A stretch of 64,000 bases of DNA from NCBI GenBank assembly GCA_015345905.1, contig JADDTR010000009.1, forward strand, positions 372,001-436,000. The letters are read 5' to 3'. Shown here in pieces: positions 14,499-25,680 of this stretch. Source of the DNA: Aotearoamyces nothofagi. Taxonomy: Eukaryota > Ascomycota > Leotiomycetes > Leotiales > Tympanidaceae. The notes below the pieces were generated by a model. It made no database searches and had not been told where the DNA came from. It saw nothing but the letters and a program-made list of their open reading frames with translations. The position numbers were made by a program, and so were the translations under genes. How positions within the stretch are numbered: position 1 is the stretch's first letter; each line of letters starts with the position of its first letter.

Positions 14499-15012
14499 TT
14501 ATCCCAACGTGATATCATTAGGTGTATAGCGTCTCGTACACCATGCTCTTGGCTGGATGTCTCGAATCGCTTCCGAATCAACACGGCCTTCTTGCTGTGG
14601 TTGCTTGTGAATTTTCTGTGTGTGTCTACAGGCTGCGACTGCAACGATGATGCCAATACATGAGCCGATGGCCGCCCAGACTGCAATAAGCATGTTGGCC
14701 TGCGTCACATTTGCCACCATCATTCCGATTCATCAGGGCATCTTGAGTAGTTCCTAAAGCGCTACGACACCATCAGCCCGAAGTCACATCTGAGTACACA
14801 ACGCTTGTGCAGACCTGTGAGGTTGCACAAGTCATGGTGTCGAGCTTTCGGACAATGTCGCAGCGACGGGTGCTATAACCCAATTCTTCAAGACAAATGC
14901 CCCGAAGCTATACCCGCCCAGCAGGAAGACAAGAATGTCAAATACGGCGACAAGGTAGGGTAGGCATAATCCTCGATGAGCATTGCGAATTATATTGAAT
15001 ACAGTAAGGATT
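14499..15012 (-). pseudogene. Possible small membrane protein gene, fragmentary
   Basis: Two nearby minus-strand frames encode hydrophobic segments in the order a small multi-span membrane protein would have. The first (about 15012 to 14832) is open for about 60 codons and includes VAVFDILVFLLGGYSFGAF. The second (14723 to 14499) begins with Met and carries ANMLIAVWAAIGSCIGIIVA followed by a basic, Gln-rich tail. They do not join simply: stops and frame changes lie between them, and no clean start was found upstream. This could be a decayed gene, an intron-rich gene I could not splice, or chance. No family was recognised. Confidence 0.22.
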
Positions 15013-18000
15013 TATTAAAGAGAGGAGGACGAAGCCATAGGCAAGATAATTAGCTTACATAGCGACAATGAAAGGAGTTAGAGGCAGACTACAGAGAGAA
15101 TCCTGGAGAGGTCTAGAACTCCAGGTGCGTTGCTGAGAGACGGAAAGAGCCATTCCCGTCAACCACACTCGCGGGCGGCCGCCACTGAAGTCATCACCGA
15201 GCACAGCATAGCTCAGCCGTTTCCGTCAACGAAGACCTGAAATTAGACGTTTACAGTGACTCTTCTTATCTGTAACTGCCTTTGCTTTTACGGACGGGAT
15301 GAAGTGCTCTGTAGAAGGAGGGATTTACTCGGCCTCAGTTCGGTTTAGAATAGGTAAATGGTTCTTCGGGGAAGGTAGAAATGAGGCGAGCAGTCCCTTG
15401 CACACTTACAGTAGCTGGCTGCCGGGACCAGGTATTCACCACAGTGCAGTCTTGGACGTCCACTACCTTGCCAGGCAAGTGTTCATGCCGCACTCAGCCC
15501 TGCAACCCAGAAATAGTGCTCCCTGTTAATGCCATTCCCACGCCCAAGTCTCAGGTTGCACGCTCCATCTCCGAGAGCTCCACCGAAGGCGATGTGCCCC
15601 GTAGCCGCACCCACACACTCGTTGATGGCGGAGAGGTCTTGCTCCCTGTGTCGTCGTGTACTGTCGCGTCTTGCCGTGTATTGCAGACACAAGTCGCCAC
15701 TGATGCGACGGTGAGGCTGCCGGCTACCGGCTGGGGACTGGGAGCTGGTGCTGAGGCGACACTATGGATACTGTGATGGATAGATAGATACCTAAAACGG
15801 AAAGCGCCTTGTGTTACACACTTCCCATCACCCGTGTGCTCGGTGAGTGAGGCGTACTGTCATAGCAGCCGGGCAGGGCAACTTGGCAAGGATGGAATCA
15901 TCAACCGTCCATTGATTGATACCCTGATACTGTCTGTGTCTGTACCCTTTCCCGCCTCCATACTTGCGTTCGCTACGAGTACCTATAGGAGATGCACCGA
16001 TAACTATTCTTCTATTCTTAACGCACCGCTTGTATGAGTACAGCGTACGTAAACCCGACCTCTACCGCAGTTCTGGTTTGGAGGGGGGCCTGCAAGCCAC
16101 AGCGGCCTTGGATAACCTTAATACTCGATTCCAATTCCAACCAAATCTCAAACGGCATCGCATACTGTGCACTCGTTCACCATCTGAAGCTGGCATCCGC
16201 CATTGACGCTGCATAGCACCCATCACATAGTATTAAATGGCATAGCATATGGTAGGATACAATTGCTATCATTGGTATGGTAGTCGTGGCAGTTTACCCA
16301 ACAGGTAGTAATATTGAAGTTGGTAGTAGTTCAGTGGCAATTTAGTGGAAGTTCACTGGTGGTTCAGTGATGCTTAGGTAGGTTGCGGTACTCCGTTGGC
16401 GATTCACCGCCAGTCCAAGTTTAGTCGCTCTGGTGAGGGATGGTGGAGTGTATTGCACTTGCGCTGAGGCTGGACCTAGACCGCTCGATTAGGGAGGAAG
16501 GCCAAGACTCTTTTTGCGTCGAGAGAAGATCGCTAGAAAGGTGCGAGGGTGCTGAGATCGCGACAATAATGGGCGTTCCCGCCGTCCCAGATCGTCACAT
16601 CACTCACATCGACGGGCAGCCGGCATGCCACCCAGGGCATGGGCCCTGTATATGCGGCCGTACGGAGCAAAGGGACTGACTGTATGGTCGTTAATAACCG
16701 CAGCTTAACTAGACAGTGTGACAGCCAGAGACGGGAACAGAACAGACACCCGGGACAGGCCTCGACCCTCCATTATCAGCCCTCAACCATCGACTCTCGA
16801 CCGCCATCATACCTACCTCCTCCCTTAACGTACTACTGTGCGTAAGTAAGGAGAAAGGGCAGAACGACCCGACAACCGGAGCCCGGGTATCCCCGTCCAT
16901 TTCCGTTTCTACTCTGAAACCAACCGGCTGCCAATAGACTGCACTTGCCGCATAGTGAGAACGGTAGCGCACCTTTGTGAACCTGGTCGGTGGGAGCGCC
17001 ATTCCATACTCGGGCGAAGGAGAAAAAGCCATGGGACACATGGGCAAAACTTCGCTTGGATATTTGAGCAACGAATATTTTCGGATCTGCTCGCCGCAAA
17101 CCGTCAGACCCAGTCCTGCTTGTCCCTTTGTCACACCTTGATGAGGTTAGTGATCGAAACGTCCAGTAAAGTAAGAAGTATACTAGATTGCCCCTTATGC
17201 GACGCTTTTGGATCCTTCACCCAACGCAGCGCTGGGGATGTCCCGTGAAGACCGAAGACCCATTACGCCTTTGCAAGGTTGGTTATATCGAGATATCTAT
17301 ATGCATACAGGTATACCGTAGCCTTCACTGCTAACCAGGTACTATCAAAGCCCGCCTGCTGACCGAATTCTTCTTCATGAGGCTTGATCCCTTTCGTTAG
17401 GGCCGATCTATGAGATCGTGTCCAAGGTGTAGTGGCGGAAGATGCAGCAGACACCCCATCCCGACAATCGTGAGTCTGTACGGAGTAGAATGTGCTCTGA
17501 ATATATCTCTATCACCTGTCAACCTGTTAGTCTGCTACCCCAAGCAGTCCGAATGCAGAGAGATCAACAGGATCTACAAGACAACGTTGAATGGGTGTCA
17601 CCATCTGTACAAGGTGTCTTATGAGTTTGTACGGAATAGTCTTGATTAACACAACACGACACATGAATTCGCTCAGCCTCATGGGATGCTTCCTAGTATT
17701 TGACGCCTCATCTCCAGGGCTAACGAAACTACTGGCCCCAGAGTGATTCCGAAAGCCGGCTCCGTCATTCTGGTAACCCTTCCAAGATTATTTTATGCGG
17801 GAGATCTTCATGACCATCATGCTTGATTGTCTAGGATCGTAAATCCTGCAGCTGAAGTTTGACATCTATCCGCTACCGTGACGGAAATCCGAATCTTGGC
17901 ACTATGGCCGTGTCCATGGATCATGGCTGCAAGCCTTTTGATTTTGATGTGAAAAATCTTGGAAGACTTGCTGAATGCTTGCTAGATGCTTGCTGAGATG

Positions 18001-18348
18001 GAGGACTTAGATCCCCACGGGTGGCTTCTCTGAGTCTGAAATCACCAGAGCTCACGTCTCACGGACTGAATAGAGATATATAAGATGTCTCAGTAGCCCG
18101 TTCATCTCTCACTTGATACCAAGGTCACCGTAACTTCCCGCTCATATATTGCTCGCCAGCTTGCCCAAATTCCCTCCCTTAATGTTAACCATCTATCGAA
18201 TGTTAGAAATATTAAGTTTAGGTTTGATGATTTGCAGCGATAATCCGAGGCTTGTGCATTAGTTACCCGAATATTCTCACGGTACGCTAGACCCTCGTGG
18301 CGTATAGCAATGGCGCCTACTCACAGCCTATTTTCATAGGTCCACCCA

Positions 18349-18354
18349 TATAAA
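18349..18354 (+). promoter_or_regulatory. TATA-like element upstream of velvet gene
   Basis: TATAAA within CCATATAAAGG lies about 260 nt upstream of the velvet ATG at 18612. The spacing would allow a long leader. Its function is inferred from motif and position only. Confidence 0.3.
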
Positions 18355-18611
18355 GGTCTTCTGATATCTGTTGCCAACAAAGTCCTGCGTCATACCGAGC
18401 ACCTCTATACCCTTTTGCCTGTTTTTTGGAACAGAACGTCTGAAAAATCGAAGATCAGGTACCTATGCCGAACCTATAAGCTGCACATATACAGAACTCA
18501 CAATGATGTAGTTCGGCGTGGAGCACAACGAGACATCCAGGATTGCCGTATCAAGCCGTAGTGACAGATCCGATTACCAGTCATTAGAGAGGGTCAAACC
18601 CTGACTTTAAC

Positions 18612-19172
18612 ATGTCCAGCACCACTCTGACGATCGCAGTACAGCCCCCGACTGCGGCTCGCCTGGGTACTGTCCTCTATCCTCCTCTCGCCGTTAAAGT
18701 TAGAACACAGATAGTAACCAACGGGAGCGACACCCTTTCTGAAGATCTTAGTCGGAACTGGGCCTTTGTTACATTGCTTAATGATAGCGGAGAGGTGGTG
18801 CCAAATGCTCTAGGGGGCGATCTTGTCGATTCGGCTCATGCTCTTACGAACGGGGAGTCTCTCACCAGCCTTGTTGATGGTTACTTCCTCTTCAGGAACT
18901 TGGCTATTCAAAACGTGGGCCGTTACAAAATAAGAGTTACTTTGATGCGTATGGATGCACCAACAGTTAGCAATGGAATTGCAACTGTGAATGCTGCTGG
19001 AGTTTCTAGCGTCGAGCAGGTCGAAAGCCGTTTCATAAATGTCGATGACTGTCAAGTCTTACCACGCGGTCCAAGTAATGTCCCATCCCCTACCGTCGAA
19101 TATCGTCCTGCTAACAGTATTGCTACAGGCACTGAAGAACAAACCTTCCTTAATTCATTACCGGACCATTAA
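18612..19172 (+). CDS. Small velvet-family protein
   Basis: A single uninterrupted frame of 186 residues. The N-terminus has the velvet-domain opening, LTIAVQPPTAARLG followed by YPPLAVKVR. A variable stretch follows, then the second hallmark GYFLFRNLAIQNVGRYKIRV (about residues 90-110), matching the Y-x-F-x-x-L-x-I...G-x-Y/R-x-R-x pattern of VeA, VelB and VosA. Velvet proteins are NF-kB-fold DNA-binding regulators that couple development and secondary metabolism. This copy is compact: it lacks the long CG..DRR.IDPPP insert of canonical members and has only about 50 residues after the core, with no clear nuclear-localisation cluster. It resembles the short, divergent velvet paralogs of some ascomycetes. 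It has no obvious operon-like partner. The start is the first ATG of the frame. The family call is from motifs and the function is inferred. Confidence 0.8.
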   Translation: MSSTTLTIAVQPPTAARLGTVLYPPLAVKVRTQIVTNGSDTLSEDLSRNWAFVTLLNDSGEVVPNALGGDLVDSAHALTNGESLTSLVDGYFLFRNLAIQNVGRYKIRVTLMRMDAPTVSNGIATVNAAGVSSVEQVESRFINVDDCQVLPRGPSNVPSPTVEYRPANSIATGTEEQTFLNSLPDH

Positions 19173-20268
19173 GCGACATCAACAACCACTCGACTGTTCT
19201 TCCTAGGGAGCAAGACCGTAAGATTAGAACGTGGCTGGAATCTCTAGCAGTCGGTGAAGCAACAACACGGATATTAGGTTCAGAGAGTGTTTAGAAGGCA
19301 GGATCATCTGATCCCAAATGACATGGAATGGGCGTTCATGGAAGTAGACGAAAGAATGCAGAGCAGACTCATCATGGAAGAAGGAGACAGTATTATACCC
19401 AGAAGCAATAGGCGCTGAGGAATGAAAATGTTTACCGGTTGACTTGTTCCTCCTCGACTGGAGATATAGCATGCCATCGCAATGGGATCGTGATAAGTTG
19501 AGTGCCTCATGCCCAGAGCCTTCGACTTGGTCATCGACTACAGCTAGTCCAAATGGGCCTGCAGGGCTGACCTAGACACCTGACAATGGCAGTCATATGT
19601 GCTTCTGACGCTGCAAGACCAAGTCACATCTGTTGGGTATATGTGCCCAAAAGAGACGATGTCGGGGGTGTCTTGCAGAGCATCCTGATTCAGTCTAATA
19701 TCATCAAGTCACTCCGGGTGTGTAAGCTTACCACTGGCAAGACTTATGAGCCTGGCTATTTTATGGATCAGCTAGCCAGCCTGCAATGGGGCAAGGAGAG
19801 TCCCACAGAAAGTGCCTTTCAACTTCTGGCTCATCTGGAGACCTTGTACTGCTTGAAACTGAGTCGACTGTCAAGGCACACGGTCATTATCGCGGTGGTA
19901 TTTGATACGAGCGGTAGTGGCTTTCAGTTCGGAGGCTAACCAGCAAGCAAGATAGATAATAGGTCTAAGGCAACTCCAAAGTCTTAAAACCCCCTTCATT
20001 TAATAAACGGATATAAACAACCGCAGAGGGGAAACTAAGTACTAGTTCGCGAATAGAACTGCCAATATTCAATGCTAGTATAAGAAAATAGTGGGGTGTA
20101 CCTGATCGTGGTCCTGAAGACTAGCTCGGCCAAGTAGATATTCTTGCACGTGACGCGGGGCGCGGATCTTTAATTGAGGTTTATCGCGAATTTTATATTC
20201 GACTTTGACTCACCAACTAGATGCGAATTCGTGATTCATACGCCACATAACCTCTCTCGTCGTACTTG
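19173..20268. other. Intergenic stretch with one unassigned frame
   Basis: The only notable frame is 19586-19939 (plus, 117 codons), which begins MAVICASDAARPSHICWVYV and ends at a stop. It has no recognised motif, signal peptide or membrane span, and may be chance or a remnant. The last 200 nt before 20269 should hold the promoter of the arginyl-tRNA synthetase gene. Confidence 0.5.
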
Positions 20269-22487
20269 ATGCACAGTTTCTCACACTCTATTTTAAGCGC
20301 ATCAAGAATTCCTCTTGCCACGTCACGAATCAGCTACTTGGTGAATGCCCATAGCAAACTTGCCGCAGGAATCTTCAACCGCCCACGGTATTTTACAACA
20401 GCTGCAAAACCCAACATGGCGGAGCTATCCAGCAAGCTCAAGTCTCTTGGCTTGAATGACTCTTTACAGAGTTTTCCCAATTGCTACCCTGACGTCAATC
20501 CCGTCGACATCTATCGCGCCCATCTCACATCGATCCTCACTGAAGTCACTGGCGTTGATGCATCCATTATATACCCAGCGCTAGCATGGACACAAACGCT
20601 AGAGAAGGGTGACCTGGTGCTACCAGTACCTGCACTGCGAGTTAAGGGAAAGAAACCCACAGAATTGGCAGCTGAGTGGGCTGAGAAGGTTTGTCTTAAA
20701 CTCGCACGTCTCCCCACAGATACAGATACTGACCGAGGGAGTTGTAGTTTCCTGAATCAGCGCTCGTAGGCAAACCTACAGCTGCAGGTACCTTCTTACA
20801 ATTCTACTTCAAACCCGATAAGCTGGCAGATCTACTTATTCCAACCATCTTGAAGCGAAAACAAGCCTTCGGCCAGAACAAATACATTGGCCTGAAAGAC
20901 CCAAATGATGAATCAAAGGGAAAGAAAAAGATAGTCATCGAGTTTTCGTCGCCAAATATAGCAAAGCCCTTCCATGCTGGCCATCTCCGAAGCACTATTA
21001 TTGGCGGTTTCCTGTCCCATTTGTACGAAGGTGCTGGATGGGAAGTTGTCCGTGTCAATTATCTAGGAGACTGGGGAAAACAGTATGGACTACTAGGTCT
21101 TGGATTCGAAAAATATGGTGACGAAAAGGCTTTAACGGCAGATCCAATCAACCATCTTTATGAGATATATGTCCACATCAATAAGGACCTGACGGCCGAA
21201 AAGGAACAAATCAAGGCTCTTGAAGATGCAGGGCAACCTGAGGAAGCTACTAAACTCAAAGATAAGGGACTAGATGAGCAGGCTCGCCAATACTTCAAAG
21301 CTATGGTGGACAACGATGAGAAGGCAATAGCACAATGGGCTAGATTTAGGGAGTTGAGTATTACGAAGTACAAGGCCACTTACGCTAGGCTAAATATTCA
21401 TTTCGATGACTATTCAGGAGAGAGCCAGGTCAAGGAAGAGCGCATGGCTGCCACTGCAAAACGAATGGCTGATATGGGTATATCAGAAGAGTCCGAGGGA
21501 GCAGTCATAGTCGATTTCTCAAAGCATGTCCCAGGAAAGGCGGGCAAGAGTTTAGAAAGGCCTGTTATCCAAAAGAAAGATGGAACAGCGCTTTATCTGA
21601 CCCGAGACATCAGTGAGATTCTCCAGCGAGAAGACAAATATCACTTTGACCAGATGATTTACGTTATTGCTTCGGCGCAGGACCTCCACATGAAGCAATT
21701 GTTCAAAATTATTGAGTTGATCGGTTATCAGAACATCCGGGAGAAAGTCCAGCACATCAACTTTGGCTTAGTTTTGGGTATGAGCACTCGTAGAGGCACG
21801 GTTAAGTTCTTGGATGACATCCTCCGAGATGTCGGTGAGAAAATGCATGAGGTTATGCGGAAAAACCAGGCAAAGTACGATCAGGTCGAAAATCCGGACG
21901 CAGTTGCCGACATCCTCGGCATCAGCAGTGTAATGGTCCAAGATATGAGTGGAAAGAGGTGCGTTAACCATGCCGTCTTAGTATACTTCAGTCCTTCTCA
22001 TTGCTAATTGCCCTCTAGAATTAACAACTATACTTTCGACATGAATGCTATGACCTCCTTCGAAGGTGATACTGGTCCATACCTCCAATATGCACATGCT
22101 CGACTGTGCTCCATAACCAGAAAGGCAGCCCTTAGTGAAGAAGACATCGCATCTGCAGATCTAACTCTTCTCACCGAATCCCACGCCGTGAACCTGATCC
22201 GTGTGATCTCACAATACCCTGATGTCGTCATCAACGCTTTGAAGACTCTAGAGCCTACAACCATCTTGACATATCTTTTCAAAATGACACACACCCTCAG
22301 CTCTAGCTATGATCACCTCCGGATCGTCGGAAGCGAAAGGGAATTGATGAAGGCCCGAATGGCGCTTTATGACGCGGCTAGAACTGTACTGAATAATGGA
22401 ATGAAGTTACTCGGACTGAGTCCCGTGGAGAGGTAAGCGAACCCTTTGTTGATAGTTTTATATGGCTAACTCCTTTTTAGGATGTAA
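20269..22487 (+). CDS. Arginyl-tRNA synthetase, probable dual cytosolic/mitochondrial enzyme
   Basis: This class I synthetase charges tRNA-Arg with arginine using ATP. Exons are 20269-20688, 20748-21958, 22019-22432 and 22481-22487, giving 683 residues. The frame runs through the N-terminal domain into the class I signature SPNIAKPFHAGHLRSTIIGG (HAGH replaces HIGH), then NYLGDWGKQYG, and ends in the family's typical LLGLSPVERM. The final Arg-Met-stop needs a 7-nt last exon. The first in-frame ATG (20269) precedes about 49 residues rich in Ser, Arg and Ala with almost no acidic residues (MHSFSHSILSASRIPLA... RPRYFTTAAKP), which reads as a mitochondrial presequence. A second ATG at 20416 (MAELSSKLKSL) is where a cytosolic form would start. 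One gene making both forms by alternative initiation is known for several fungal synthetases. Identity is firm and dual targeting is inferred. Confidence 0.97.
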
Positions 22488-23134
22488 AAAGTGATTTTGG
22501 GTTGCAAGGATTGCATAAATATGGATTATCATGGTGGCGTCTAATGTCAAACGGATTTGATAAACTTGTTTCAGCTGTGATGGTGTCTCCAGAACTTTTT
22601 GAAGGCGAAATATTAGCTCTGTTCAAAGTCGAGATAATCACCGCGCATTCTAAATGTCTAATCTCTACCCGGTATCCAACTCAAAAGCTATAGCAACGAA
22701 TTGCTCTGATACTTGAAGTCTTTCCCTGCTAGAAATAAACCAAAATTTTGTTGTGTTCAAATTTGCAGATCACATAGTCCATTCAGGCGGGTTGTCTCAC
22801 TATTTCAAGTATTTCGTAGCGATGTGATACATGTTTTGAATCCTCAAGGGAGGGTCAATGTTAATTGCAATGCAGGGCAAAACATTACTTTTATCAGAAA
22901 TCGTTGAGTAGTAGAGACATGGCGATTGAGAGCTAGAAGTCAACAATGTGGCGGATATTTTGGTGTGAGTGCGCATTCTCAATAGTAAGGAGCAGCCCCC
23001 CTTAGAACCAGCGCGACACCAGACGCGTTAATGAACACATGTATTGTTCTGAGTGGCTCTCCATTTGATATGATCTCTTAGGTTTATGGACTTCAACTTT
23101 GACGTTAGAGATTTTCTAGTGCCAGCCTTTCCCT
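22488..23134. other. Intergenic stretch, no gene seen
   Basis: About 650 nt, moderately AT-rich, between the arginyl-tRNA synthetase stop and the acyltransferase start. It holds only short frames without motifs. It should contain the synthetase 3' end and the acyltransferase promoter. Confidence 0.5.
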
Positions 23135-24709
23135 ATGATGGCCCACCCTCAAGAAGCTCGAGTAGGACTACTATCAGACTTCAGCGATGATGCACCCTTA
23201 ACAACACCTGCAGCAGAAAACGAAAAGCAAAACTATCCTTCTCAAGAACTCGCCTTTACACTGTCGTGCATGCGGAGCTTCCTTTCTTCGTTTTTGATTA
23301 CGTTGGTTCCCAGCTTCTTGCGCAGACCGGCGTATGCATCTACATCTAAGAAACTTCACCCAACGGCCTATCTTGACGGCCTCAGGGGTACGGCAGCATT
23401 CATCGTTTTCATACACCACTCTATCATTGACTGGTATCCGGCTCTCAGCCATGGCTATAGAAGTGGGAGCGTCGAGACGACGTCCTATATTCTGCAGATT
23501 CCCATTGTACGCATCATATACTCTGGACGAGGCATGGTTTCAATATTCTTCATAATATCAGGTTATGTTTTGAGCTATAAAGCTCTGCGGTTGATGCGTG
23601 CTGGTCAATACTCATCTCTGCTTGACTCGTTGGCCTCTTCGACTTTTCGACGAAGCATACGCCTTTTTCTTCCCATCACGATATCAACCTTCATCTCCTT
23701 CATCATGTGTCGACTTGACTGGTACATCCAGGATCCTCTTAGACGAAACATCATTCCACCCCGCACTAATAGCTTCTATACGCAGCTCCATGACTGGTGG
23801 CTTCATACCCTCTATATGACGAACCCGTTCAACAACGTTGATGGCGTACAACTTTACTCACCTCCCTACGATGGGCATCTCTGGACCATACCTCTCGAGT
23901 ATCATGGCTCTTTCATTGTCTTTATAACACTACTTTGCGTGTCGAAGATTAAGCCTTCGCTCAGACTACTCTTTCTGGCCGTAGTTGTCTGGTACACGAT
24001 GTGGATGGGCCGCTGGGAAATATTTTTGTTTCTTTCCGGCACTCTGTTCTGCGAGCTGCAGTTCACCCGTGCTGCATACCTCGAACCTTCTAACCAGCTC
24101 CCATCAGCAACCAGCCTCCCCTCCCCGGACACTTTTGAGCACTCACCAGCGGTCTCCTCACGGATCCCAACAATGTCCAAATCCCGGGCGGCTTTACTGC
24201 TCCAGATCACCACAATTGCAGCCTTCATTCTCTCGCTCCACATCCTCTGTTTCCCGGACGAAGACGCCGCAACCTCGCCAGGTTACCTAACCATGATTCA
24301 CTGGACGCCAGGGGGCCTCCACAATTTAATACAACGTTTCTGGCTGGCCATCGGAGCCTTCCTGCTCGTGCTCTCGATGAACTTCTCGCCGTTCCTACAG
24401 AGCATCTTCAACATGCCGTTCCCGCAATACCTAGGCAAAATTTCCTATGCGCTATATATCGTACATGGCCCGGTTCTGTATACGTTAGGAATGAAGATGC
24501 TCGGACCAGCATTCCATGGCCTTGAAGTGGCTGCCGCGGCGGGAACGCCGGATGCCCCCCGTGGGGCTTATTTTACGAGCTTCGTGTTTGCAGTCGTAGT
24601 GAATACGGTGGTGTGCTTCTGGGCAGCGGACCTCTTCTGGAGGGAGGTAGATGTGAGGAGTGTAGCTTTGGCTGGCTTGGTAGCGAAGAAGTGTTGGGTT
24701 AAGGAGTGA
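23135..24709 (+). CDS. Acyltransferase-3 family integral membrane protein (OafA/YrhL-like)
   Basis: A single-exon gene of 524 residues. After an N-terminal cytosolic stretch of about 70 residues comes the family signature YLDGLRGTAAFIVFIHHSI (about residues 78-96), with the His pair that serves the acyl transfer. Then follows SGRGMVSIFFIISGYVLSY and a series of hydrophobic spans up to KISYALYIVHGPVLYTLG near the C-terminus. This arrangement of about ten membrane spans is that of acyltransferase-3 proteins, which move acetyl or other acyl groups onto sugars, polysaccharides or metabolites across a membrane. Fungal substrates are mostly unknown. Downstream genes encode sugar-activating and nucleotide-sugar-transport functions, so a glycan O-acylation role is possible but inferred. 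ATG codons at 23135 and 23138 are equivalent choices. No break is seen. Confidence 0.9.
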   Translation: MMAHPQEARVGLLSDFSDDAPLTTPAAENEKQNYPSQELAFTLSCMRSFLSSFLITLVPSFLRRPAYASTSKKLHPTAYLDGLRGTAAFIVFIHHSIIDWYPALSHGYRSGSVETTSYILQIPIVRIIYSGRGMVSIFFIISGYVLSYKALRLMRAGQYSSLLDSLASSTFRRSIRLFLPITISTFISFIMCRLDWYIQDPLRRNIIPPRTNSFYTQLHDWWLHTLYMTNPFNNVDGVQLYSPPYDGHLWTIPLEYHGSFIVFITLLCVSKIKPSLRLLFLAVVVWYTMWMGRWEIFLFLSGTLFCELQFTRAAYLEPSNQLPSATSLPSPDTFEHSPAVSSRIPTMSKSRAALLLQITTIAAFILSLHILCFPDEDAATSPGYLTMIHWTPGGLHNLIQRFWLAIGAFLLVLSMNFSPFLQSIFNMPFPQYLGKISYALYIVHGPVLYTLGMKMLGPAFHGLEVAAAAGTPDAPRGAYFTSFVFAVVVNTVVCFWAADLFWREVDVRSVALAGLVAKKCWVKE

Positions 24710-25058
24710 AGTTACTGAAGTGTGAGAGAAATGTCTCAAGGTATTTTATTACGATATTACTGGGGATATTGGACGTATGTTTTATTTATCATTTTGACTG
24801 GCAGGGAGGAGTTAGCATTTTCAGAGTTTAGCATCTTGTAGCTGTATTTAATGTGATTTAATGCTTTATAACGCCCTATATTACAAATTAAAGAGGTTTT
24901 AGTCCAGTTGTGATCAATGGAAACCTTCTGTAGGCCCATTTGGGTATTTTGTACTTGCTGATAAATATACTAGGGCTGAATCATCCTATAACAGCCCATA
25001 TTCCGTGCTCATATCATACATCTTGTACATAATTGTGAGGTCGAAATAGCGCTGTCCA
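24710..25058. other. Convergent intergenic stretch
   Basis: This 350-nt AT-rich stretch lies between two convergent genes and should hold both 3' ends. No gene or structured RNA was seen. Confidence 0.5.
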
Positions 25059-25680
25059 TCATGGCGTCCTTGTCTTAAGCTGCACCCCATGCCATCCCTT
25101 GATCTCCTCGCCTAATATTTTGTTGACCAATCTCTGCTGCTTCAACATTGACAGCCCTTTGAATTTATTGCTTACGATCTCAATCCCGTACATCGAACCG
25201 CAGCCGCCGGAGATATCTTGGACCTGCAGAACAGCGGAGTTAGCACTTTCTCTAGAACCCGAGCCAAAGATGAGGAACGTATACCTCTAGTTTCACAGGC
25301 GAGAGCTCGGAGCTCAGTTTATTGTAGATCCCAAGCTCTGCCTCATTCAAGTGTTCCGGTGCCATCAGCATCTCCTCGGTCCGAGACGACTCGGATTCCA
25401 CACCTTCTGCGCCTGCGCCAATCATGCCCTGTATCGTGCTTTCATTGGTCCTGCCCCAGGTTGATACTGAAAATGATCGATGTGCATTGCTTTGAGTAAT
25501 AAATGAGTGTGAAGGTCGGGTTAGGCGTAAAGATAATATCCGCGAGGTGGTAGAAAGCTGTCGTATGCGAAAAGGCGCTGAAGGTGTGCAATGCCTATAG
25601 CTCAATCGTGGAGAGATTTTAGCAACGAGAATATATCTCTCAAATGCCCTTGTTGTTGGACGTATTATTGCTGTCGCCAT
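25059..25680 (-). CDS. BOL3: Mitochondrial BolA-like protein (BOL3/AIM1 family)
   Basis: Two exons on the minus strand, 25680-25285 and 25223-25059, separated by a 61-nt intron (GTATAC..CTGCAG), give 186 residues. The first 75 or so residues are rich in Arg and Ser and poor in acid, as expected for a mitochondrial presequence. The BolA domain fills the C-terminal half: an N-terminal helix region (LNEAELGIYNKLSSEL), then SGGCGSMYGIEIVS with Cys140, and IKGWHGVQLKT with His178. The Cys in the loop and the C-terminal His are the [2Fe-2S] ligand positions of the BOLA3/Bol3 type. With glutaredoxin 5 and Nfu1, these proteins deliver Fe-S clusters to lipoate synthase and succinate dehydrogenase. The start is the only ATG giving a targeting sequence. 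This is a housekeeping gene embedded among sugar-related genes. Confidence 0.94.

Larger units (their letters stand above)
12948..18611. other. Intergenic stretch, 5.6 kb, no convincing gene
   Basis: After the midasin stop there is AT-leaning sequence to about 13200, then mixed-composition DNA to the velvet gene. Open frames here are short and show no family motif. The longest (15381-15776, plus) is 131 codons without recognisable features. A minus-strand patch at 14499-15012 encodes hydrophobic segments and is listed separately. The 16260-16400 part has loose repeats of AGTTCAGTGG/AGTTCACTGG type. No tRNA cloverleaf or transposon terminus was found by eye. Confidence 0.6.

Noticed and set aside
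15381-15776. 131-codon plus-strand frame
   Set aside because: No recognisable motif, signal peptide or membrane span. Kept only as a note in the intergenic entry.
12948-18611. tRNA, 5S rRNA or transposon ends
   Set aside because: I looked for T-arm motifs (GGTTCRANNCC), 5S-like boxes and terminal repeats and found none that fold or pair convincingly.
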